Source: Paenibacillus sp. YN15 (GTDB taxonomy: Bacteria; Bacillota; Bacilli; Paenibacillales; NBRC-103111). Taken from it: DNA of 56,003 nucleotides. The stretch is from contig NZ_QMFA01000036.1 of assembly GCF_003285005.1 (NCBI RefSeq), forward strand, positions 20,345 to 76,347, given 5' to 3'. Both the position numbers and the translations under genes were made by a program. This document shows positions 48,922-56,003 of the stretch, piece after piece. The notes beneath the pieces were generated by a model. That model saw nothing but the letters and a program-made list of their open reading frames with translations. It was not told where the DNA came from and searched no databases. The stretch's first letter is position 1. Each line of letters opens with the position of its first letter.

Positions 48922-51802
48922 TCCATTCCTGGCGCAGGGAGAACAGCTCCTTCAGATCCTCTGTGGACAGCTCGGTAATCCAGCCCTCGCCTCCGCCGAC
49001 GATCTGCCTGCTCAAGTCCTGCTTGCGCTCGATCATGTCGTCGATCCGCTCCTCCAGGGTGCCCAGGGTCACGAACTTGTGCACCTGCACATGGCGGTTT
49101 TGGCCGATCCGGTATGCCCGGTCCGTGGCCTGATTCTCCACCGCCGGGTTCCACCAGCGGTCGAAGTGGAACACATGGTTGGCCGCCGTCAGATTCAGTC
49201 CGATCCCGCCTGCCTTAAGCGATAAGAGGAACACGCCGTTCCGCTCCGCTTCGGGCAGGCTTTCGTTTTGGAAGCGGGCCACCATTTCATCCCGCATATG
49301 CTTGGGGGTGCCGCCATGGAGGAACAGCACCGGCTCCGCCAGCTCCTGCTCCAGCACATGCTGAAGCATGTAGCCGGTTTCCACGAACTGGGTAAAGATC
49401 AGGCAGCGGTCCCCCTCCGTCCGCAGCTCCGTCACCATGTCCAAGAGCCGCTCCAGCTTGTTGGAGCGCTCCCGCCACTGGATGGGGGCGCCGCGCATGG
49501 TTTTCTGCAGCAGCTCGGGATGGTTGCAAATCTGCTTTAACCGGGTGAGGGCCGACAGGATCAGCCCGCGGCGCTCCATGGGGCCCAGCCGGTCCAGGCG
49601 CTCGAACAGGTCCCGGATATAGTTTTCGTACAGGGAGGCCTGCTCCGCCGTAAGCGAGATAAATACTTTGCTCTCGTCCTTGTCCGGCAAATCCAGCTGG
49701 ATGGCCGGGTCCTTCTTCAGGCGGCGGAGCAGAAAGGGCCGGATCATCCGCTGAACCTGGCCGATCAGGGCCTGATCGGAAATCCGTTCAATGGGCTGCA
49801 CGAACCGGTGGCTGAACTCCCGCAGGGTGCCGAAGTAGCCCGGGTTCAGGAAGTCGAAGATGGACCACAGCTCGGTCAGCCGGTTTTCGATGGGCGTGCC
49901 GGTCATGGCAATGCGGTGGTACCCGTCCAGCCGCCGGACCGCGCCGGATTGCTTCGTATAAGCGTTCTTGATATTCTGCGCCTCGTCCAGGCAGATGGAG
50001 CTCCAGTAGATGGAGGCGAATTCCTTCTCGTCCAGATGGGCCAAGGTGTAGGAGGAGAGGACCAAATCCGCTTCCAGAGCCGCCTTGCGGAAATCCTCGC
50101 CTTTGCGCCGTTGGGGTCCGTAATGGAGCAGCACCTTCATGCCGGGGGCAAAACGCTGCAGCTCCTTCTGCCAGTTGCCCAGCACGGAGGTGGGGCAGAT
50201 CAGGAGCCCCGGAGGCAGCGGCTCCTGGTCGTCCGCGGCCTGCGATTGGCCCTCCTGCTCCTTGACGGAGAGGAGGTAGCTGATCCATTGGATGGTTTTG
50301 CCCAAGCCCATGTCGTCGGCCAGGCAGCCGCCCAGACCAAACTGGCGCAGGAACAAAAGCCAGGAGACTCCTTCCGCCTGATAAGGGCGGAGGGTGCCGT
50401 GGAAGCCAGGAGGCGGTCCTTGCATGGGGACGCCCTTATGCTCCTTCAGTTGGGAGATGAGCTGCCGAAGATGGTCGTTCAGCTCCACCTCCAGCTTCAG
50501 ATCGAGATCGTCCTCCTCCCGGCCGCCGGGCCCTTCGCCCTCCTCTTCCTCGCCGGCCAAATGCAGCTCCAGCACATCCCGGAAGGAAAGACCCCGCTTC
50601 TTCTTGACCTGCTTCATCACCTGGCTGATGGCTTCCATCTGCTTGGGGTCCAATTGAATCCAGCGTCCCCGGAAGCGCACCAGCCGCCGTTTCTCCTCCA
50701 TGAGGGTGCGGAATTCCTCTTCCGTCAGCTCCATATCGCCCACAGCCAGCCGCCAGTCGAATTCCATCAGCTGGGACAGGCCAAAGGCGGTTGATCCCGC
50801 AGAGCCGACAGAGGAGCGCAGCTTGGCCCGGAGGCGGGGTCTGGTGCGGCGCAGCCGCTCCCACCAGGCCGGCAGGAACACCGGCGTGCCCGCCTCCACA
50901 AGCTGCCGGCTCCCTTGGGCCAGGAACTCCCAAGCCTCGTCGGCGGTGAGCTCCCGCTTCAGCCGGGCGGGCACCGCCGGGTCCCGCAGCTCCGGAATGA
51001 TATGGAGCCAGCGCTCCACATCCCGGCCGACCCGGGCCAGCTCCGGCTGCCATTCCTCCGGCACCGGCTCTCCGGGCAGGGGCGAGCCTTCGGCGTCGCA
51101 GGCGATAATCCGCTCCGCCAGCTGCCGGTCCTGCAGGAGAATGGCCAGCCGCCACAGCTGGTCATGCTCGGGCTCCACCAGCTGCAGGCAGGTGCGGAAG
51201 GGGGCGGTATCCGGCTTCCAGCCGATGGACACCAGCCAATCCTCCTCGTCCAGCCACAGGTCGGCGGAGATGTCGCCCCGCATAATCCGCGGCACCGTCT
51301 CCATCAGCTTGGCCAAGGCCTCCTGCAGCTCGGGGCGGCGGCGCACCTCCGCTTCGATGAGGGCATCCGCCCAGGTTTTCAGGAGCGGGGATTCCATTCC
51401 CCGCAGCTCCTCCGGCAGCTGCAGCTTCCAGCCTAGGGACCCCTGCCGCCACTTATCGTAATCGGGCATCACCCTGCCTGCAGCCAAGGCCTCCCGGATG
51501 GCGGGAGCGGCGGCCTTCAGGGGAGCGGCCTCCGTGGACCATTCGATAGAGGCGTGCTGCAGCTCCGACGGGTCGCAAAAGTAATGCAGGGCGTCCTCGG
51601 CCTCCAGCACCACGCCTTCCTTCCCGGTAAACTCCAGCGTCTCGATAAAGGTGCCGTAAAAGCTGGCCGCATGCCAGGCAAACAGCAAATGCTTCAGCTC
51701 GGTGGCGTCCACGGACCCGCCCTGGCGGCGGGTGCCCCAGAGGAACAGGGAGCCTGCCGGCATCCACGAGGCATGAACGGTATAAGGGCCGGTGACAATC
51801 AT
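48911..51802 (-). CDS. SNF2-family helicase-like ATPase
   Basis: 963 residues from the ATG at 51802, whose ATGA overlaps the upstream stop; a GTG at 51811 is too close to the ribosome site. The N-terminal 480 residues are the bacterial SNF2-associated part. The ATPase core has DDMGLGKTIQ (motif I), LICPTSVLGNW (Ia), LDEAQNIKN (II, DEAQ), MTGTPIENRL (III), IFTQFVETGYMLQ (IV), LSLKAGGIGLNL (V) and QATDRAYRIGQ (VI). Such proteins move along duplex DNA or remodel protein-DNA complexes and do not unwind strands. Its partner is the SWIM protein upstream. Defence roles are known for related SNF2 proteins, but no defence neighbour is present here. Confidence 0.92.
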   Translation of the reverse strand: MIVTGPYTVHASWMPAGSLFLWGTRRQGGSVDATELKHLLFAWHAASFYGTFIETLEFTGKEGVVLEAEDALHYFCDPSELQHASIEWSTEAAPLKAAAPAIREALAAGRVMPDYDKWRQGSLGWKLQLPEELRGMESPLLKTWADALIEAEVRRRPELQEALAKLMETVPRIMRGDISADLWLDEEDWLVSIGWKPDTAPFRTCLQLVEPEHDQLWRLAILLQDRQLAERIIACDAEGSPLPGEPVPEEWQPELARVGRDVERWLHIIPELRDPAVPARLKRELTADEAWEFLAQGSRQLVEAGTPVFLPAWWERLRRTRPRLRAKLRSSVGSAGSTAFGLSQLMEFDWRLAVGDMELTEEEFRTLMEEKRRLVRFRGRWIQLDPKQMEAISQVMKQVKKKRGLSFRDVLELHLAGEEEEGEGPGGREEDDLDLKLEVELNDHLRQLISQLKEHKGVPMQGPPPGFHGTLRPYQAEGVSWLLFLRQFGLGGCLADDMGLGKTIQWISYLLSVKEQEGQSQAADDQEPLPPGLLICPTSVLGNWQKELQRFAPGMKVLLHYGPQRRKGEDFRKAALEADLVLSSYTLAHLDEKEFASIYWSSICLDEAQNIKNAYTKQSGAVRRLDGYHRIAMTGTPIENRLTELWSIFDFLNPGYFGTLREFSHRFVQPIERISDQALIGQVQRMIRPFLLRRLKKDPAIQLDLPDKDESKVFISLTAEQASLYENYIRDLFERLDRLGPMERRGLILSALTRLKQICNHPELLQKTMRGAPIQWRERSNKLERLLDMVTELRTEGDRCLIFTQFVETGYMLQHVLEQELAEPVLFLHGGTPKHMRDEMVARFQNESLPEAERNGVFLLSLKAGGIGLNLTAANHVFHFDRWWNPAVENQATDRAYRIGQNRHVQVHKFVTLGTLEERIDDMIERKQDLSRQIVGGGEGWITELSTEDLKELFSLRQEWISV

Positions 51803-53403
51803 GTCGCCCACTGTCCTTTCGCCAGCTCTTCTTTGAATGCGCGCAGCCGGGCGTATTTAATATGGAGCCGGGCCAGATACTCCTCCCAAAGCTCAATTCT
51901 CCCCAGTTGCTTGTAAAGGCTGTTCAATTTTTTTAAGTGGCGGATGGCCAGCTTGTAGGAATCTCGGTTTTTTTCCGCAACCGCCTTCTCCACCGATTGA
52001 TGGAAAAGGGGCAGGAGCAGCCCCGGATCATGGGTCTCCACCGTATGCAATTCGGCTGTATACAGACTGGCCGGTGAAATTCCTGTGGCCAATTGCAGGT
52101 CCACCCATTGGCGGAAGCGACCGGTCTGCATCAGGTAGTCGGTGTAATAATAGTAGCTGCGGGGCAGGAGGGAGAGCATCACGCGAATCCACTCCTCGTC
52201 GGTGGGCTGATGCTTCACCGCTTCTACCCAGAAGGAGCAGCCCTGGTTGAATTCCTCCTGCTTGGCCTTGGAGAGCACCGGCAGAAGCCAGCGCAGCCAG
52301 TTGAGCACCCGCTCCCACTCTCCGCCGCCGGAGAGTTTTTCGAGAATCACATAGAAATCCGAAAATTGCCGGGTATGCAGGCCGGAGAGCCGCTTCATGG
52401 CCTGGGCGTCCTGGCCCCGGATAATATCGAACAGGGCCATGGCCAGGAGGATGCCGTCCTTGGCCCGGGGAATGCTCTCCTGGGCGGACAGCAGGGTGAG
52501 CCGGTGCAGCTCCCGCCCTGCCGCTTCCTCCGGCTCCGCGCCGGCCCCATAGAAGAGCTGCCACCACAAAAACCGGTACACATCCGTCCAATACACCGGC
52601 CCCGGCCGGGCATGGAGCAGCCGGGAGGATACAGCCTCCAGCGTTTCTTTCCAATGCTTCGGGAATTGCAGGGCCGCCTCATGGAAGGACTGGCGCTCAT
52701 GGGTCAGCTCCTTCAGCTTATCCCAGCAGGAGGCCGCCACCAGCTTGCAGCCGTTTTCAATATAATAGGACAAATAAGAGGACTGATTGTCCTGATGGAA
52801 TTGCTCGATTTTGGAGAGCACGTACAGGGTCAGATGGAGCCGGTACAAAGCGGCCAACGGCTTGGGCCATTCATCCGCCGTTCCCCCCAGGGTTTCCCAG
52901 ACGGTCTGGTAAAACTGCTCCACCGAATGCTGGTTGGAGAGGGAGTAGCCATGGAATTTCTGCTCGAAATAGCGGGCCCATTCCTTGGGCGGCAGCTCCG
53001 GCAGCAGTGTGGCCGCCGCGGATTCGGCGGTTTTGTCGGCCTTCAGCCCCGCCTTGGCTCTCCGCCGGGCGTTGATGGCCTGCTTCAGCTGCATCAGCAG
53101 AAGCTCCGGCCGGCCATGAGCCGAATATGCCCAGAAGATCAGCCCGGCCATATGCTGGCAATACCCCTCGGAGGAGCAGGTGCATTCGCTTCTCTCGAAC
53201 TGCTCCAGATCCAGTCTGACCTGGAAGATTTCTTTCCCCCGGACATCGGCCTGAAGAATATAGCCCTGCACCAGATTCACGTTCTGCACCAGATTCCGGT
53301 GGTAATATTCCCAGCCCCGCTCCAGCACGGCAAGCTTCATTCGGCGTTCGGCCCCGGCGGCCAGAAATTCAATCCGGTTTTTGGGCAGCTTGAGCTTCAG
53401 CAT
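51799..53403 (-). CDS. SWIM zinc-finger protein partner of the SNF2 ATPase
   Basis: 534 residues from the ATG at 53403, which follows AAGGAGGTG by 5 bases. The SWIM motif lies at about residues 65-80: ECTCSSEGYCQH gives CxC and CxH ligands for zinc. The rest is helical with many Trp/Leu/Glu repeats and no other known domain. SWIM fingers bind DNA or proteins. The same SWIM-SNF2 pair occurs in many Firmicutes. The 4-base overlap shows strict translational coupling, so the two products likely form a complex of fixed ratio. Confidence 0.88.
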   Translation of the reverse strand: MLKLKLPKNRIEFLAAGAERRMKLAVLERGWEYYHRNLVQNVNLVQGYILQADVRGKEIFQVRLDLEQFERSECTCSSEGYCQHMAGLIFWAYSAHGRPELLLMQLKQAINARRRAKAGLKADKTAESAAATLLPELPPKEWARYFEQKFHGYSLSNQHSVEQFYQTVWETLGGTADEWPKPLAALYRLHLTLYVLSKIEQFHQDNQSSYLSYYIENGCKLVAASCWDKLKELTHERQSFHEAALQFPKHWKETLEAVSSRLLHARPGPVYWTDVYRFLWWQLFYGAGAEPEEAAGRELHRLTLLSAQESIPRAKDGILLAMALFDIIRGQDAQAMKRLSGLHTRQFSDFYVILEKLSGGGEWERVLNWLRWLLPVLSKAKQEEFNQGCSFWVEAVKHQPTDEEWIRVMLSLLPRSYYYYTDYLMQTGRFRQWVDLQLATGISPASLYTAELHTVETHDPGLLLPLFHQSVEKAVAEKNRDSYKLAIRHLKKLNSLYKQLGRIELWEEYLARLHIKYARLRAFKEELAKGQWAT

Positions 53404-53534
53404 TCCTGCACCTCCTTTTCCCCTTTGTTTCACAGTGGTTTCCGCATGGATCGCATCCTACTATTGTAGCATAATTTGCCTCTCCATAACCCCTTTTTGG
53501 CAAAACTGTCCGTCGCTTTTTTAAGTCTCGGCCG

Positions 53535-54044
53535 CTAATTGAATTCCGGACCCTCCTGATACACCATGCAGTAAAAGTCCATGCTTCCCTTAGGGGTCGG
53601 GCGTTCGTAGCGGTCGGTAATGACAAACCCCGCCTTCCGGTAGGCCTTCTGGGCGCGGATATTCCACACCAGCACCTCCAGATCCACTGTATCCCCGGGT
53701 CTGCGGCGCTTGGCCTCCTCGGCAATAAAACGGACAAAGTCCGGGCCGATTCCCAGCCCGCACAGCTCCGGCCTCATCCCCAGCCCCAGCCGGGTCACAC
53801 CGGTGATGGGAAAGAGCTGGGCGTAGCCCACCAAATAACCGTTTTCCCCATCCAAAATGGAAATGTACTGGGTCTCGCGGATTTGCGCGTCGCCGAACTC
53901 CTCGGCCTCCGCTTCCATCTGGGCCCAGGAGCTCCACTGGTAGATATCGTAAGGGGGCTCATAGCTCCAGGTGCAGATGTCCTGGCAATGTCTAATGTTC
54001 ATGGGCACTGCTTGAAAGGTGAATCCCGGCAAATTCTTGCACAT
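53535..54044 (-). CDS. GNAT-family N-acetyltransferase
   Basis: 169 residues. The acetyl-CoA binding region is LGLGMRPELCGLGIGPDFVRF (within about 86-107), with the Q/R-x-x-G-x-G/A loop in the variant form CGLGIG. Strand beta-6 and the late AQKAYRKAGFVITDRYER are typical of the RimI/RimL-like branch. The substrate is unknown. GGGAG precedes the ATG. It is transcribed away from the SWIM operon promoter region with no partner gene. Confidence 0.87.
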   Translation of the reverse strand: MCKNLPGFTFQAVPMNIRHCQDICTWSYEPPYDIYQWSSWAQMEAEAEEFGDAQIRETQYISILDGENGYLVGYAQLFPITGVTRLGLGMRPELCGLGIGPDFVRFIAEEAKRRRPGDTVDLEVLVWNIRAQKAYRKAGFVITDRYERPTPKGSMDFYCMVYQEGPEFN

Positions 54045-54171
54045 CTTTTACCCGCTCCCGTAATGTTACGTCATCCCTTCATTGTACAACTCCCCGTGAG
54101 CGCTGTCGATGGGAGCGCCTGATGTATCCACGGTTTGGCGGCTGCATTTGAGGAGAAGGGGAGATGTCAAA

Positions 54172-54350
54172 ATGCAAAAGTGTATTTATTTTTCGGACCA
54201 GCCGCTTCACCGGGGGGGGGGCCAAATGCAAAAGTGCAGCTATTTCCCGCGAATTCCACCTGTTTGGCGGGTTCAGAGTAGAATAGATGCACTTTTGCAG
54301 GATGGGCGCGGAAAAAAGGGATCACTGTTCAAAATAACTGCACTTTTGGA
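54172..54350. repeat. Four-unit inverted array, TGCAAAAGTGCA-type
   Basis: Forward units begin at 54173 and 54227 (TGCAAAAGTGTATTTATTT and TGCAAAAGTGCAGCTATTT). Reverse units end near 54300 and 54350 and read TGCAAAAGTGCATCTATTC and CCAAAAGTGCAGTTATTTT on the minus strand. Spacing is 54 bp (with a run of ten G residues at 54212-54221 inside the gap) and 51 bp. Units share the YTATTT tail with the other arrays. No gene is seen in 54045-54435. Confidence 0.83.
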
Positions 54351-54435
54351 GCGACCAGGATAGCATGGTCCGCTCAGTCCCTTCAGGCAGACCCGCGCCG
54401 GATTCGGCCATCCGTATCCCCATACACAACGCAAA

Positions 54436-54468
54436 AAGAACCGGCGACGGATGTCCCGGTTCCCAGTT
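54436..54468 (-). terminator. Terminator of the GlsB/YeaQ-type gene
   Basis: On the minus strand GAACCGG pairs with CCGGTTC around an 11-base loop, followed by TTTTTG. Confidence 0.75.
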
Positions 54469-54501
54469 GTGAAGCGGGCCCTTGCTGCCCGCTGCCTTGC
54501 A

Positions 54502-54759
54502 TCAGCTGTGCCTGCGGCTGGTGTTGCGCAGAATGAGGCTGGTCAGGAAGACCACCACTACTGCGCCGATCAGAGCCGGTATGAAGTAGAAGCCGCCGAT
54601 TACCGGACCGAAGTCCCCCATAATCAGGCTACCTAACCAAGCTCCGATAAAACCTGCAATAATATTGCCGATGACGCCTCCGGGAATGTCCCGTCCCAGA
54701 ATAACACCGGCCAGCCAGCCGATTACACCGCCGATAATCAATGCCCATATAAAACCCAT
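54502..54759 (-). CDS. GlsB/YeaQ/YmgE-family small membrane protein
   Basis: 85 residues from the ATG at 54759, with GGAGAGGAG upstream; the longer in-frame extension upstream has no site. The Gly-rich pattern is plain: three helices with WALIIGGVIGWLAGVILG, GGVIGNIIAGFIGAWLGSL and a last hydrophobic helix. Family members are linked to general stress in many bacteria; their molecular role is not known. The gene stands alone with its own terminator. Confidence 0.87.
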   Translation of the reverse strand: MGFIWALIIGGVIGWLAGVILGRDIPGGVIGNIIAGFIGAWLGSLIMGDFGPVIGGFYFIPALIGAVVVVFLTSLILRNTSRRHS

Positions 54760-55001
54760 TTTACATTCTCCTCTCCAACATTCTATTGTGCTAGATTGGT
54801 TGGTTTTCTCTTTACACACTCTTTTTAAACCGTTTGGCGGAGATGTAAACTTTAAAAAAACGGACAAACTTTCCGGCAGGAAAAATGGATTGGTTTGTAG
54901 TATAGCGCGGCGGTTTGTCTTTTGGATGGACTGCGGCGGCGGGAGACGGATTTTGATATAATGGGCATTAAGAATGCAGTCCCAAGCGGGGAGTGGAGAT
55001 C

Positions 55002-55856
55002 ATGGTCAATCAACACCGGTTTATTGTTAGCAGGGAGCAAGTCATGGAGAAGCTGGGCGGGGAGGAGCCGGTGGTGCTGGCCGACTGCCGGTTCCAGCTG
55101 GGTCAGCAGAAGTGCGGACAGGAGGCTTATGCGGCGGGCCATCTGCCGGGAGCGGTCTATTTTGATCTGGAGGAGGACCTTTCCGGACCTGTGGGAGAGC
55201 ATGGCGGGCGCCATCCCATGCCTGATCTGGGGGTCCTGCTGCTGAAGCTGGGAGAGCGGGGCATTGACCGGAATACGGCGGTGATTGCATATGACGACCA
55301 GGGGGGAGCCATGGCGGCCCGGTTCTGGTGGCTGCTGCGGTTTTTGGGCCATGAGAAGGTTTATCTGCTGGACGGCGGCTACCGCGGCTGGGTTCAGGCC
55401 GGGCTGCCGGTTTCCTCGGAGCCTGCCGCACCGGCGGAGCCCAAGGTGTTTGGGGGCCGGGTGCAGAACCAGATGCTGGTGGTGATGGAGGATGTCCGGG
55501 AGCGCCTGGACCGGCCGGGCACCGTGCTCATCGATTCCAGAGAGCCGAGGCGGTACCGGGGTGAAGAAGAAGCCATCGACAAAAAGGCAGGCCATATCCC
55601 GGGAGCACGGAACCGGTTCTGGAAGGATAATCTGGGGGCCGACGGCCGGTGGCTGCCGCCGGAGGAGCTGAAGACCCGGTTCGGCGACATCGCCCCGGAC
55701 CAGGAGATTATCGTCTATTGCGGCTCGGGCGTCACCGCCTGTCCCAACCTGTTGGCCCTGGCGGAAGCGGGCCGGACAGACGCGCGGCTCTATTTGGGCA
55801 GTTGGAGCGATTGGATTTCGTACCCGGAGAACCCGGTGACGACGGGGGAAGAGTAA
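55002..55856 (+). CDS. Two-domain rhodanese sulfurtransferase
   Basis: 284 residues from the ATG at 55002; the GTG at 54993 lies within the ribosome site GGGGAG. The first rhodanese domain (about 8-125) has VLADCRFQL and a non-cysteine active-site loop (YDDQGGAMAAR, with Asp replacing the catalytic Cys). The second (about 150-275) has VLIDSREPRRYRGE and the active loop IVYCGSGVTAC with Cys at its start. The CGSGVT loop is that of thiosulfate/3-mercaptopyruvate sulfurtransferases of the SseA group. The protein is cytoplasmic and probably moves sulfane sulfur from a thiol donor. Confidence 0.92.
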   Translation: MVNQHRFIVSREQVMEKLGGEEPVVLADCRFQLGQQKCGQEAYAAGHLPGAVYFDLEEDLSGPVGEHGGRHPMPDLGVLLLKLGERGIDRNTAVIAYDDQGGAMAARFWWLLRFLGHEKVYLLDGGYRGWVQAGLPVSSEPAAPAEPKVFGGRVQNQMLVVMEDVRERLDRPGTVLIDSREPRRYRGEEEAIDKKAGHIPGARNRFWKDNLGADGRWLPPEELKTRFGDIAPDQEIIVYCGSGVTACPNLLALAEAGRTDARLYLGSWSDWISYPENPVTTGEE

Positions 55857-55887
55857 AAAAACGAAAAGCCGCGTCGGACGCGGGTTT

Positions 55888-55936
55888 GGGGGGCTGTGAC
55901 AGGTTGCCGGGAGGCATGCTGTTACAGCCCTTTTTG
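55888..55936 (+). terminator. Terminator of the sulfurtransferase gene
   Basis: GGGCTGTGACAG pairs with CTGTTACAGCCC around a 15-base loop, followed by TTTTTGG. The last 67 bases of the window (55937-56003) are AT-rich leader sequence with no gene. Confidence 0.85.
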
Positions 55937-56003
55937 GCCATATCAGAAAGTATAAAATCTTGAGGTGTAGAAGCCCTTTCTAAGAAATTTTGGTAAGATA
56001 GAG

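Noticed and set aside
48911-53403. SNF2 phage-defence system such as DISARM
   Set aside because: No methylase, phospholipase-D or other defence gene lies next to the pair.

Overview
The window looks like chromosomal DNA of a Gram-positive, low-G+C-phylum bacterium, most likely Paenibacillus or a close relative. The pointers are strong AGGAGG-type ribosome binding sites, frequent TTG/GTG starts, an S-layer-homology protein, an LPXTG-anchored protein, an lplABC-type sugar transporter controlled by a membrane-bound AraC regulator, cobalamin and SAM-I riboswitches, a YkuI-like EAL protein, and a GC content higher than Bacillus. No rRNA, tRNA, prophage, intact insertion sequence or CRISPR array was seen.

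Layout. (1) 1-1703: 3' part of a secreted multi-domain protein. (2) 1878-7017: a six-gene operon with a polyprenyl-phosphate GT2, DUF2304, an SMR/EamA-like protein, a GT39-like membrane glycosyltransferase, an Aur1-type PAP2 protein and a WsfD-like membrane protein. It is probably a lipid-linked sugar system that decorates a surface polymer. (3) 7390-16947: cell-surface proteins (LPXTG choice-of-anchor A, SLH plus CAP, ten Big_2 repeats) mixed with a nitroreductase, a GDPD phosphodiesterase, a metallophosphoesterase and a PspC pair. (4) 17306-25375: a ribonucleotide reductase island. A B12 riboswitch precedes nrdD-nrdG (class III), followed by nrdI and nrdE-nrdF (class Ib), so both systems are B12-independent. 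(5) 25439-38838: a carbohydrate-use locus with a secreted glycosidase, two permeases, a solute-binding lipoprotein, a sensor-regulator, a GH78 rhamnosidase and an unrecognised enzyme. A near-identical leader of about 130 bp stands before both the glycosidase and the transporter operon. (6) 38891-42111: AAC(3)-like, FlxA-like and DUF116 proteins. (7) 42603-45762: metNIQ methionine transporter behind a SAM-I riboswitch. (8) 45786-55931: acetate transporter, diguanylate cyclase and EAL protein, a SWIM/SNF2 pair, a GNAT enzyme, a GlsB/YeaQ-type membrane protein and a rhodanese.

The most unusual signal is not a gene. Four intergenic regions (7117-7291, 21809-21997, 42249-42423, 54172-54350) hold the same architecture: two copies of a motif of about 20-30 bp on the plus strand with a period of about 50 bp (exactly 50 in three regions), then two copies on the minus strand with the same period, all ending in YTATTT facing the centre. 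Three different 5' modules are used, and the gaps between units are not conserved. A related array of quasi-palindromes with a period of about 50 bp lies at 40545-40840. I do not recognise this family as a described element.

Coordinates of promoters, riboswitch edges and domains were read by eye; gene functions rest on recognisable motifs and neighbours, not on database searches.
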